64,000 nt of DNA from Phycisphaerae bacterium. Its GTDB lineage: Bacteria; Planctomycetota; Phycisphaerae; Sedimentisphaerales; Anaerobacaceae. The notes below the pieces were generated by a model that had not been told where the DNA came from, made no database searches, and saw nothing but the letters and a program-made list of their open reading frames with translations. Every line of letters begins with the position of its first letter. The stretch's first letter is position 1. Below are positions 55,459 to 64,000 of this stretch, one piece after another. Where the stretch lies: NCBI GenBank assembly GCA_012744475.1, contig JAAYBV010000063.1, positions 35,339 to 99,338 on the forward strand, given 5' to 3'. The position numbers were made by a program, and so were the translations under genes.

Positions 55459-58400
55459 CTACAGGGACCGACTGGCTTGGGGCGTTCCGCCATAGGCGCC
55501 CATGTTGATCCGACCACCGTTCGGGGCCGGCTCGTCGCCCGAATTGCCCGACGGGTCCCCCGCATCGATGCAGGGGCTACTCACCTCGTCGATAACCCAG
55601 TCGGACACTCGGGTATCCCAGCGGCCGGCCATGGACCTGAGGTGATAATCCCCGCTTGCGGAGTCAGCAAAAAGCGGGTCCGCCTCGATGTTGCCTTCTC
55701 CCTCGCAGCCCCCCTGGATGTCGTTGAAGCGGACGTCGTAGAGACCGCCTCCCGTCAGAGAACTCGCCTCGAAGTACAGTTCGTTCTCCCAGACGATGTT
55801 GTTCAGGAGGCAGGCTCGTTCCGGCACGCTGCCCGACGTGAGTCCCCTCGTGGACCCCAGATGCAAGCCATTCGGCCGGTTTCGAACGATCGTGTTGTTG
55901 ACCACATGCGGGCGGCCGTAGAGATTGTAGAGACCGCCGCCCCAGTACGCCGAGTTCTCCGCGATGACGTTGTTGGAGACGGTCGGCGCAGCGCTGTAGA
56001 CGTGGATACCGCCGCCCTCCCAGTCTGCGGTGTTGCCGACGATCGTGTTATTGGTGATGACGGCCCGCGAATCATCGAGACAGGCAATCGCACCGCCGCT
56101 CTCGGCATGGTTGTTCGAGAAGCGGCAGTGGTCAATCACAGGACTCGAAGCGGGATCGGACTTGGAGCGGGCGTCCCCCGGCCTGTCGGCCTTGCAGCAG
56201 AGCACCGCTCCTCCGACCAGATCGACCGTATCGGCGGCAGTGGCATAGGGCTTGTTGGCGAATGCGAGATGGCAGTATTGCAGCACGTCGTCATCGCCTG
56301 AACCAACGAACCGTATGCCGAACCAGCCGTCAATCGTATCGACGGCGCTGAACAGAATCAGGTCGCATTCTGTGCCCACGGCGTGGAGCGTCGCGTCCGG
56401 CCCGACGGTCAACCCAAAATGGCCGGCAAACTTGACGGTCGCTCCTGGCTCGATCGTCAACGACTGTCCTGCGGCGACCTCGATGTCACCTGTGACCGTA
56501 TAGGGACTGGCTGCCTTCGTCCAAACGCCGCTGACCGACCCGCCCGGAACGAGCGTGCCCAAGCCTCCCGTGCCCCGCAAAACGATTCGTCGAGATGGCG
56601 CGTTGGTGCTCGTCGACGTGACGTACAGGATACCGGAGTAGACCCGCTCAGCCTGCGGCGCGAAACAGAGCCTCACCTCCATCGACTGCCCCGGCGAGAG
56701 CACGTGCTTGCTGACCGGATTGAGGATCGAGAACACGCCCCGGGCATCAGAGAGATTCACGGCGCTGACCTGGAAATCGAGCTTGCCGGTATTGGAGATA
56801 TTGACCGTGGTCACGGCATTCGCATCTACAGCAACGCACCCGAACTCCGCCGTACCGGCCGGCTGGATGCCCATCAAAGGCAGGTCCAACTGGTTCTCGT
56901 AGGCGCCGATGTCGGCCACCGTGCTGTGGACTCGCGCGTTCCCGGCAAGATCGGCACCCTCGGTGACATCACCGCTTCCGGCATTGATGCATGGCGAGGA
57001 CATCTGGAGCGTCCAGTTCGCCGCCAAGGCATCGTACTCCGACCCGGCGCCGTCGCTCGAGTCGAAGAAGCATGGATAGTCATTGAGGTTCCCACGCCCA
57101 GGGTGGCCCCCCTCCACGTCGCAGAACGATACGGAAACCTCTGATTCGTAGCTCTCGATCTGGTAGTTGCTGTTGCCCCAGATGATCGAGTTCGTCACCT
57201 CGGTGCCCAGCTCCGATTCACTGAAGACGCCGCCGGAAACGTTGTTGACGATCGTGCAGTTGTCGATCCGCACGGCGCTGCCCAGATAGCAGCAGACTCC
57301 CCCACTCTGGGCCTCGCCTCCGATGCAGGTGTTGTTGGCGATGAGCGTGTTGCTGATCGTCGCCGAGCTATAAAGGCAGTAGATCGCGCCGGCCCGCCCG
57401 CAGGTGTTGTTGGTGATCTTGCAGTGCGTGATGGTCGGGCTCGAGGAGTTGCAGCAGATGGCGCCACCCGACACCTTGTCGATGTCCCAATCGAACTCCA
57501 GGACCGGCGTCTCCACTCGGTTCTTCGCGAACGTGACCGAGCAGTGGCTCAGCACGTCGTCGTCGCCCGAGGAGACAAACCGAAGGCCGGACCAGCCCAA
57601 CTCGCGATTGCCGGCGGTGAATTCCACCGGGCGTGCGGCCGTACCCTGAGCCAGCAGCCGCGCATCCGGGCCGACCGTCAGGGTGTACCGCCCCATGAAT
57701 TCGATCCGTGTCCCCGCCTCGATGCTCAACTCGCCGCCCCGGGCCACATCGATGTCGCCATACACATAATATGGGGAGTGGGCTTCGGACCACGTCCCGG
57801 ACACGTGGCCTGTTTCGATTCGGGTTCCGCCGGTGGTCGCCGCCCCGCTGAGCGGCACGTGCTTGACCCGGCTGTCACCGTAGTGAACGGCGAGCAGTCC
57901 GTAGTAGACCCCTGCGGATTCCGGATGGAACCTGACGTAGATCACCGCTTCCTGTCCCGGCGTCGAGATCGGGAATGAGCCGATGCGGTCCGCGTATTCC
58001 TGACCGGTCAGCGACACGACGAACCCTTCAGGGCACGTGATCGAATCAACCGGCAGCGCAGCCGTCGAGCTGTTCTTCAGCGACAGCGTCAAGGGCGCGG
58101 ACGGCTGTCCCGGGACTCCACGGAAGGACAGAGAGCCCGGACGGAGTTCAACCGGAGGCGCCATCGGCTGGATATTGACCAACACGGCAGAAATGGCATT
58201 GAGCGCGTGCGGAATATCGACGGGCAGACGATACCAGGCCTCCGCAATCGGGGCCGGATACGGCCGGCCCCATCCGAAATTCAGGTGGTACTCCCCATCG
58301 GTGTTGTAGCCGTCACAGACCACGGCGTGCCCGGCCATGCCGTCGGGCGTGTGAATGCCCAGAATCGCAGGCAACCGATTGGCGAGGTTTTCGCGGAGCA

Positions 58401-59415
58401 CGCGCGCGGTGTCCTCCGAAAGATCGTCCGCCAGATCGGCTGAATACAGACGGAAATCCTCGACGAGTCCATTCGCCATGTCGTAGGCCGACGCCCCGGA
58501 CCCTTCGCTGGAGTAGTCCATGCGGGACGCCACGCCGCAGGCGAAACTCAGGGCCGCAATATCCGCCTCATTCAGACTGATTCGAGCGTCGTACTTGAGC
58601 CGAGCCAAGGCAAGAGACTCGTTGAGTTCGGCCAGCGACGGGAAATCGTAGCGGACGTGATCGGCGTCAATGTCGATGCCGCTGACCGTCGTATACGAAT
58701 CGCCCGTGTCGAAGACGGCACCGCACTGGCGGTGGTAGTGAAGGACCTGGGCCATCGCCGTGGCGACGCAGCCGACGTAAGACCGAAAGCCATCCACCGG
58801 ATCCAGTGGACAGAAGGCATTGTAGGGCGCATCCTGTTCCCAGGTGGTCTCCAGCCAGCCTCCGGTGGAGGTGCTGTTCTCCGGCGGCCACTGTTGGAAC
58901 GTCTGCCCCCCGGCCATCGGCAATCCTCCTCCGGAATAGAAGCGCCACCGGGCGTTGTTCTGCGCCGTCGCCAAGGGGTTCGATGGGTCCACAGCCGCCA
59001 GACGCGATCGCATGTCCCGCGTCAGCAGGCAGTAGAATGGATGGCGTTCGTCCACCCGATCCGGGAATCCGCCGCGAAGTGAGTATGCGACAATCGGTTC
59101 CACGTCCGTGTCGGCCGATGTCACGACAAACCCCTGAGGCTCCAGTTCGACCGCGTACGCGAGCGTTGTCCCGTCGCTGTCACAAATCTCACGAACACCG
59201 ATACGGCTCGTGTCCCCAATCGTCTTGCCTCTTCGGGGGGCAGCCAGCCAGGGCGACGCGTTCGACGATCGCGCCTGCCGCATCCGGAGAAACATGTCCG
59301 CCGCCTGGCAGACCTGCTCGGGCCAGACCGCCTCCGCCCGGAGTGCCGGACAGCACATCAGGTGTGCAAGGATGCACAGCACCGCAGCCGACCTGCGCCA
59401 GACAGCAGAATCCAT
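55459..59415 (-). CDS. C10-type (streptopain-like) peptidase with two beta-helix domains
   Basis: 1,318 residues, signal peptide AAVLCILAHLMCCPALRAEA. Residues about 30-130 act as a Spi-like propeptide (GFVVTSADTDVEPIVAYS). The catalytic Cys about 214 is in GCVATAMAQVLHYHRQ and the His about 361 in AGHAVVCDGYNTDGEYHLNF. After it come a choice-of-anchor-D Ig-like domain, a right-handed parallel beta-helix (GAIYCLYSSATISNTLIANN), another such Ig-like domain (LDFQVSAVNLSDARG) and a second beta-helix (GGAIACLDDSRAVITNNTIV). The C-terminus has INMGAYGGTPQ. The ribosome site GGAG overlaps the end of the upstream trypsin-like gene, 4 nt before. Large secreted adhesive protease. Confidence 0.9.
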   Translation of the reverse strand: MDSAVWRRSAAVLCILAHLMCCPALRAEAVWPEQVCQAADMFLRMRQARSSNASPWLAAPRRGKTIGDTSRIGVREICDSDGTTLAYAVELEPQGFVVTSADTDVEPIVAYSLRGGFPDRVDERHPFYCLLTRDMRSRLAAVDPSNPLATAQNNARWRFYSGGGLPMAGGQTFQQWPPENSTSTGGWLETTWEQDAPYNAFCPLDPVDGFRSYVGCVATAMAQVLHYHRQCGAVFDTGDSYTTVSGIDIDADHVRYDFPSLAELNESLALARLKYDARISLNEADIAALSFACGVASRMDYSSEGSGASAYDMANGLVEDFRLYSADLADDLSEDTARVLRENLANRLPAILGIHTPDGMAGHAVVCDGYNTDGEYHLNFGWGRPYPAPIAEAWYRLPVDIPHALNAISAVLVNIQPMAPPVELRPGSLSFRGVPGQPSAPLTLSLKNSSTAALPVDSITCPEGFVVSLTGQEYADRIGSFPISTPGQEAVIYVRFHPESAGVYYGLLAVHYGDSRVKHVPLSGAATTGGTRIETGHVSGTWSEAHSPYYVYGDIDVARGGELSIEAGTRIEFMGRYTLTVGPDARLLAQGTAARPVEFTAGNRELGWSGLRFVSSGDDDVLSHCSVTFAKNRVETPVLEFDWDIDKVSGGAICCNSSSPTITHCKITNNTCGRAGAIYCLYSSATISNTLIANNTCIGGEAQSGGVCCYLGSAVRIDNCTIVNNVSGGVFSESELGTEVTNSIIWGNSNYQIESYESEVSVSFCDVEGGHPGRGNLNDYPCFFDSSDGAGSEYDALAANWTLQMSSPCINAGSGDVTEGADLAGNARVHSTVADIGAYENQLDLPLMGIQPAGTAEFGCVAVDANAVTTVNISNTGKLDFQVSAVNLSDARGVFSILNPVSKHVLSPGQSMEVRLCFAPQAERVYSGILYVTSTSTNAPSRRIVLRGTGGLGTLVPGGSVSGVWTKAASPYTVTGDIEVAAGQSLTIEPGATVKFAGHFGLTVGPDATLHAVGTECDLILFSAVDTIDGWFGIRFVGSGDDDVLQYCHLAFANKPYATAADTVDLVGGAVLCCKADRPGDARSKSDPASSPVIDHCRFSNNHAESGGAIACLDDSRAVITNNTIVGNTADWEGGGIHVYSAAPTVSNNVIAENSAYWGGGLYNLYGRPHVVNNTIVRNRPNGLHLGSTRGLTSGSVPERACLLNNIVWENELYFEASSLTGGGLYDVRFNDIQGGCEGEGNIEADPLFADSASGDYHLRSMAGRWDTRVSDWVIDEVSSPCIDAGDPSGNSGDEPAPNGGRINMGAYGGTPQASRSL

Positions 59416-59419
59416 GACT

Positions 59420-61882
59420 TCAGTCTCCGATCCGTCCTTCGACTATTTCCGAAACCGGCCCGATCTGGCTCCCGGCAGGCGTCGAGCCATATCCGGGACT
59501 CAGAGCCGTGCGAAACGACCAGACCGGTCCTTCCAGTTGACCGTAGGCGTTCCGAGCCACCACCTGCCAGTAGTAGGTCGCGTCCTTTCTCAGGCCTTGC
59601 GGGCTATAGCGGGCCGCCACCAGGCCGGTCGCCACCTGATTCATCGCCATCGGATCCATGCCCAGATACACGTCATACGCCGGCACCATCATGCTGAATG
59701 TCGTGGCCCGCGTCACGTCTTCCCATTCGAAGCCGTCGCCGGACGGACACCCGGTGTCCGGACACACCAGGGACCGGTCGCATCCCAGCGCTACATCTTC
59801 GACAAACTCCTCCATGCCTCGACAGAGAATCCCCTCGACCTCCATCGAATCAAGGTTGATCACAGGCGATCCGGAATTCCCTTGATACGTGTCGAGATTG
59901 GCCTGGAAGAACGTGGGCTCGGTGTTCTGTCGGACGATCGCTCCGGCGTCGTACTTGCGCGGAATGCCCCATGGATGTCCGATAACCAGCAGCCGCTGGC
60001 CGTCGGCTACCCGCCCGCCCCGGCGCAACGGCAGCGGCGTGCGACCGGTCACCCTGCGATCCAGCCGGATCAGGCCCCAGTCGGGATACCCCACGTGATA
60101 GCCGATGATCTCCTCGATCCGGTAGACCTGATCGGCACGCAGCGTCAGCGTCGGCGTCAGCGCATCTTCCATGACAAAGTCGAACACAACCACCACATCC
60201 GACGCCCGGTCGCACGAGACGCAGTGCCCTGCGGTGATCAGCAGGTCCGCCCCCACAAGCACCCCGGTGCACATGCCCGCCGAAGGCTGGTCCTGGAAAG
60301 GCTCATCAGGACAAAGCGCGTGCCCGGTATCCAATGGATCGAGCCATTGATACCACCACGCGAACGAGCGAGCGTCGACCTGGAAGGTGCCATCGCCCCG
60401 CTCGACGAGGTTCGAGGCGTAGACCAGCACGGCTGTCGCGCTGCCCGCAGCCAGAATACGAGGATCCTCTATCTCGTATTCTTCCCGCCGGTCGTCTTCG
60501 CCGTAGATAGTGGTCAGTTGGCGCGCGCCTTCCTGACTGAACACAACCATGCTCCGATCGGTCTCGACGGCATCGGCCGCGATAGAATCATCGCCCCATG
60601 AGAGCACGATATCCGCCTGGTCGACGTCCGCACCGTCGGCGGGACTGGGTCGATCCGGAACGGTTGCAGGCGCCAGTTGGTGCGGGGTCACTGTGAGCGA
60701 GTACGCGCCGGTCTCGTACTCGTAGCCGGCCACGCGAATCAGGTACTCCACGCCGGCACTCATCCGCATCACGATCACCGAATCGGTGCTCTCGCAATCG
60801 TCGTCGCCGCAGGCCAATTCCGCGCCCGTCGGGTCGAACACCGCCACCGTCGTGTCGAACTCCTCGCTTTCGACGCGGACCGTCACCGGCCCTGTTTGCG
60901 TCGCCGTATAGGAATGCCACACGTCCAGCGCGTCGCGGTAGCCGCAACTGCTCTCCAGTTGCCCGGTCGCCCCCAGGCTCGTGCTCACGCAGGGCACGCC
61001 GGCTTCGACCACGATCGGATGATCGCGATCGTCATGGGTCTTCACGTCCCAGGGGCCTTCATAGTAGATCTTGATCCACCAGGAATCGATGTACCCGACA
61101 TTCCCCATGCGCACGTCCGTCGCGCGCAGGATCCAGGCCTGATTGGCCTGCTCGCCCGCGAACTCGGTGATGCCGGTCACGGTCCGGGAGAGGTGTTCCC
61201 CTTGCTGATCGTCCATGAGCCAGAGGTTGCGTCGGCGCGTCCGCGCCGCATCGCACAAGTCAACCCATAATTCTCCAACTTCCGGATGCACAATCTCGTA
61301 ATGGACGTCCACGCTGGTGACCACGGCCTTCGATGGCGCGCCGGAAAGAGAAATCTCACTGCTGACCCAGTCCCATTCCGAAATGGCCTGATCCGCTTCA
61401 TTGCTGTCGGTGATCGCCCCCTGCGAATGCAGCCAGACCCACGCGGCAGATGGATCGGCCTGTGCCTCCGCATCCATGCTGCGTCTGTCAGACAGCAGGA
61501 AGTCCCGCAATACGGTCAGGTCCTGTCCCTGGTCGATCAGATCAGCGACAGCCGTCGCCGCCAACTGGGCAGTGGCCCGTCTGCCGTCCTCCAGCAGTCG
61601 CACTCGGCTGCCCGGCGCCTGGGGCAGTCGCGCCAAAGCGGCCGCCGTCAGAGACTCATTCAACACCACCTCGATTTCCGCGAAATGGGCGTAAGGCGCC
61701 CGCATGGCGCGTGCGCGTCGGCCGGCAGAACCACTGACGACCTTGCTGACGCGGGCGGAAGTCGGGATGGGTTGCGTTTCATCCCCTTCGACTCTGCCCC
61801 AGGGAGGAACCAGCACGGAAACGACAGCGATCCACAGGACCTGCACCCACCCGCGGACCCGACTCGGGAATGCCACCCTCAT
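59420..61882 (-). CDS. Secreted trypsin-like serine protease with P-type and PPC domains
   Basis: 820 residues from the ATG at 61882 (AAGGAG six bases upstream); frame open to 62131 but that part lacks a signal. Signal peptide VQVLWIAVVSVLVPPWG. Residues about 190-300 resemble a proprotein-convertase P domain, and 320-410 a bacterial PPC domain (DVWHSYTATQTGPVTVRVE). Then the trypsin-like domain: LITAGHCVSC (His about 551), YPDWGLIRLDRRV (Asp about 602), YQGNSGSPVIN (Ser about 669). A fibronectin-III-like end follows (GLRKDATYYWQVVARN). The gene's stop lies 4 nt before the C10 peptidase start, so the two proteases are made together. Confidence 0.9.
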   Translation of the reverse strand: MRVAFPSRVRGWVQVLWIAVVSVLVPPWGRVEGDETQPIPTSARVSKVVSGSAGRRARAMRAPYAHFAEIEVVLNESLTAAALARLPQAPGSRVRLLEDGRRATAQLAATAVADLIDQGQDLTVLRDFLLSDRRSMDAEAQADPSAAWVWLHSQGAITDSNEADQAISEWDWVSSEISLSGAPSKAVVTSVDVHYEIVHPEVGELWVDLCDAARTRRRNLWLMDDQQGEHLSRTVTGITEFAGEQANQAWILRATDVRMGNVGYIDSWWIKIYYEGPWDVKTHDDRDHPIVVEAGVPCVSTSLGATGQLESSCGYRDALDVWHSYTATQTGPVTVRVESEEFDTTVAVFDPTGAELACGDDDCESTDSVIVMRMSAGVEYLIRVAGYEYETGAYSLTVTPHQLAPATVPDRPSPADGADVDQADIVLSWGDDSIAADAVETDRSMVVFSQEGARQLTTIYGEDDRREEYEIEDPRILAAGSATAVLVYASNLVERGDGTFQVDARSFAWWYQWLDPLDTGHALCPDEPFQDQPSAGMCTGVLVGADLLITAGHCVSCDRASDVVVVFDFVMEDALTPTLTLRADQVYRIEEIIGYHVGYPDWGLIRLDRRVTGRTPLPLRRGGRVADGQRLLVIGHPWGIPRKYDAGAIVRQNTEPTFFQANLDTYQGNSGSPVINLDSMEVEGILCRGMEEFVEDVALGCDRSLVCPDTGCPSGDGFEWEDVTRATTFSMMVPAYDVYLGMDPMAMNQVATGLVAARYSPQGLRKDATYYWQVVARNAYGQLEGPVWSFRTALSPGYGSTPAGSQIGPVSEIVEGRIGD

Positions 61883-62328
61883 GGCGCGCTCCTTCCACCC
61901 ACTCCTTTCTCCTTGTCTGCGACGCCGGAATACGCTCCCATCCAACGCGAGGACGATCCGGCCGATGGCATTATACCCGAACAGATCGCGGACGACAACC
62001 TCCCAGACCACCCATATCCCGCACGCCCCGCAGCTTCCACGCCGGCTGCTTCGTTCGCCTTGCCGCTGTGGTCTTGCCATCTGAAAAACCATGCGGCACG
62101 CAAATCGTCGTATCTCCTTCAAAATTCCCACCTTGTGACACCCGTCCCATAAAAGGTAAAGCTTTCCAACTGCTCGGACCGATGAGAAAAAGGGGTGATA
62201 GGCCCTTTCTCAGTACTGGTAACATCGTTCCTTGGACAGCCGTGCGGACGCGATCCTTTTTCACGCCAGACGCACATGAAGGACGCCAAACGAAAGCCTG
62301 TCGTCATACGAGTAGGAAAGGAATCACG
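61883..62328 (+). other. Divergent intergenic region at the protease / coiled-coil boundary
   Basis: 446 nt. An imperfect hairpin GAGAAAAAGGG/GCCCTTTCTC lies at 62184-62210. No convincing promoter pair or RNA gene was recognised. Confidence 0.45.
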
Positions 62329-64000
62329 ATGAACGCAAGGAAAGGACTCGACACAAGGCGATCCGTCATCATAGCGATCCTGTTCGGCGCTCTGGTGGCC
62401 ACCGCGTTCGGCGCCGCCGGATGCGGCGACCAGATGGCCCGGATGCAGCAGAATCAGGTCAAGCTTCAGGCCATGGTGGCCGCCAATGCCCGCGAACTGG
62501 CCACGCTCTCCTCGCAGGTCCACGTCAGCCAGGACCGGATCGAGGAGGGTTTCGCCGGCCTCGAACAGGACATCCGGAACACCGACGCCAGGCTCGCCGC
62601 CGTCCAGAGCGAGCAGGCTCAGCTTCACCAGACTGTGGCCGCGAACGACCAGAACATGAACGCCAGGCTCACCCAGCTCACAGACAACCAGGCGTCTTTG
62701 CGAGACGGCATCGCCCACGTCGCCGATATCGCACAGCGCACCAATACCACAGTCAGCACGGTCGCACGAGACCAGGCAACGCTCCATCAGCTCGTGCAGA
62801 ACAACAAGAAAGAACTCGTCGAGAGCATCACGACCGTCGCGAACAACCAGGAACAGACGCACGCGGGGATTCATCAGCTCCACCAGGCCGACCAGAACCT
62901 GGCCAACCTGATCGCCACGGTCACGGCGAAACAGGAGGCGCTGCAGAAGCTGACCGAAGGAAATCACGAGCAACTGACCGGAAGCCTCGCTGCATTGTCG
63001 ACCCACCAGGGCCAGTTTCGAGGCGAGATGGGCGATCTTCGCTCGCTCACGCAGACCGTCGCCGCCGACGTGACGGCGCTGGGCAACGAGCAGGCCGCGC
63101 TGCACGACACCGTCAGAGCCAACACCGCCACGCTGGTTGCCGGCCAAGGCGCGATTCGAGACACTCTCCGGACGAACAACGAAGTCGTCGCCGCCGGCTT
63201 GACCAACCTGGCGGTCCAACAGCAGGACATCGGCAACAATGTGACGAACCTGCGTGAGAACTCGGACAAGCTGGCGGCCGACCTGGCAACGGTGGCGTCC
63301 GAGCAGACCGCACTGCGGCAAATGGTCTCCAACAGCACGGAGAACCTCGCCGCAATCGCCGAAGGCCAGGGCGCCCTTCAGCTCAGCGTGGGCGCACTCG
63401 ACGCCAAGACCACAACCTTGGCAAGCGATATCTCCTCCGTCTCGCAGCAACTGAGCGCGTTGGACGAAAACGTCAAGGCCGGCAACGAAACACTCACCTC
63501 GCACACTGCCGCACTGGCCGATGGCCAACGGATGATCCAAACCGGCCTGAACACCATGACCGCAACGACGAACCAGAGTGCGCTGACCGTCCTGGCCATG
63601 GGCAACCGGCAGGGCGAAATGGAACAGGCCATGCAGGCCGGCATCGACAGACTGACCGTCGAGACGCAGCAGCTTGCCTCGGGACAGCAGACGCTAGACG
63701 CGGCACTGCGAGATCGCAGCGAATCGCTCAGCAGTCAACTGGTCAATCTGACCCAGAAGCAGCAGCAGATGCAGAGCGGCCTGGACACGCTGACCATGAC
63801 GACGGGGCAGGTGGCCCTGGACGTGCTGGCCATCCACGACACGCAGGCCGGCCAGGGTCAAGCCATCGCGTCTAACCAGCAACAGCTTGTCGCCAAGCTC
63901 GACGCGACCGCACAGAACCAGCAGCAGATCCGAGAAGGTCTCGATACGATCACAGCCACCACAACCCAGACCGCTCTCGACGTCCTGACCGTCAGTGAAA
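62329..64000 (+). CDS. Long coiled-coil lipoprotein, 3' end outside the window
   Basis: At least 557 codons, open to the window edge. The ATG at 62329 follows AAAGGA at about eight bases and opens a lipoprotein signal (IIAILFGALVATAFGAAGC). The rest is low-complexity coiled coil, poor in Pro and Trp, rich in Gln, Asn, Thr and Leu. Three copies of a stretch stand out: GLNTMTATTNQSALTVLA, GLDTLTMTTGQVALDVLA and GLDTITATTTQTALDVLT, near 407, 481 and 538. Possibly a stalk or tether spanning the envelope. The reading frame is not closed, so the protein length is unknown. Confidence 0.85.
   Translation, partial: MNARKGLDTRRSVIIAILFGALVATAFGAAGCGDQMARMQQNQVKLQAMVAANARELATLSSQVHVSQDRIEEGFAGLEQDIRNTDARLAAVQSEQAQLHQTVAANDQNMNARLTQLTDNQASLRDGIAHVADIAQRTNTTVSTVARDQATLHQLVQNNKKELVESITTVANNQEQTHAGIHQLHQADQNLANLIATVTAKQEALQKLTEGNHEQLTGSLAALSTHQGQFRGEMGDLRSLTQTVAADVTALGNEQAALHDTVRANTATLVAGQGAIRDTLRTNNEVVAAGLTNLAVQQQDIGNNVTNLRENSDKLAADLATVASEQTALRQMVSNSTENLAAIAEGQGALQLSVGALDAKTTTLASDISSVSQQLSALDENVKAGNETLTSHTAALADGQRMIQTGLNTMTATTNQSALTVLAMGNRQGEMEQAMQAGIDRLTVETQQLASGQQTLDAALRDRSESLSSQLVNLTQKQQQMQSGLDTLTMTTGQVALDVLAIHDTQAGQGQAIASNQQQLVAKLDATAQNQQQIREGLDTITATTTQTALDVLTVSE

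Noticed and set aside
1..64000. tRNA, rRNA, IS or phage genes
   Set aside because: No cloverleaf with CCA end, rRNA core, transposase or phage structural gene was recognised by reading; a tRNAscan/Infernal run would settle it.

Overview
The window looks like chromosomal DNA of a GC-rich, saccharolytic member of the Planctomycetota, most likely class Phycisphaerae (Sedimentisphaerales-like). This is an inference from gene content: a secreted protein with a paired dockerin-like C-terminus typical of that class, several Tat-exported Gfo/Idh/MocA oxidoreductases, a Tat-exported sulfatase, many secreted or lipoprotein glycosidases, and extensive non-coding modular repeats. No rRNA, tRNA, CRISPR array, transposase or phage gene was seen.

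Layout. 1-5650: a dockerin-like secreted protein, a small lipoprotein behind an intrinsic terminator, a membrane spermidine-synthase-like/TPR fusion and a DUF1593 hydrolase. 5920-15030: an alpha-glucan locus. glgE, a decayed treS-maltokinase and glgB lie on + behind a good sigma70-type promoter; they converge with GH57 and malQ on -. 15230-25400: a GH78-like glycosidase; a three-gene - strand unit (Gfo/Idh/MocA, FG-GAP protein, GH4); and a + strand pair (DUF362/SMP-30 fusion, sialidase-fold protein). 25400-27110: two small orphan genes and a mosaic of short repeated modules. 27110-38910: an SMP-30 protein, a six-hairpin-like membrane protein, a DUF5648 protein, an alpha/beta hydrolase, two paralogous Gfo/Idh/MocA proteins, an ABC-F ATPase, an SGNH hydrolase and a small membrane protein. 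38930-53600: a short pyruvate kinase, a membrane protein with LemA, a GH9 lipoprotein, a cyclophilin, a cysteine hydrolase, trmB, a sulfatase, an AsmA-like giant and purD. 53880-64000: a second DUF5648 protein with a long leader, a C10-type peptidase co-transcribed with a trypsin-like protease, and a coiled-coil lipoprotein that runs off the window end.

Together the genes describe a cell that exports enzymes for plant or algal polysaccharides (GH9, GH78, GH4, sulfatase, esterases, sialidase fold), oxidises sugars outside the cytoplasm, and stores alpha-glucan. The most notable points are the deleted and frameshifted trehalose synthase/maltokinase inside an otherwise intact glgE-glgB operon, the modular repeat mosaic at 26509-27045, and two copies of a nested-palindrome element at 17596-17714 and 37350-37444.
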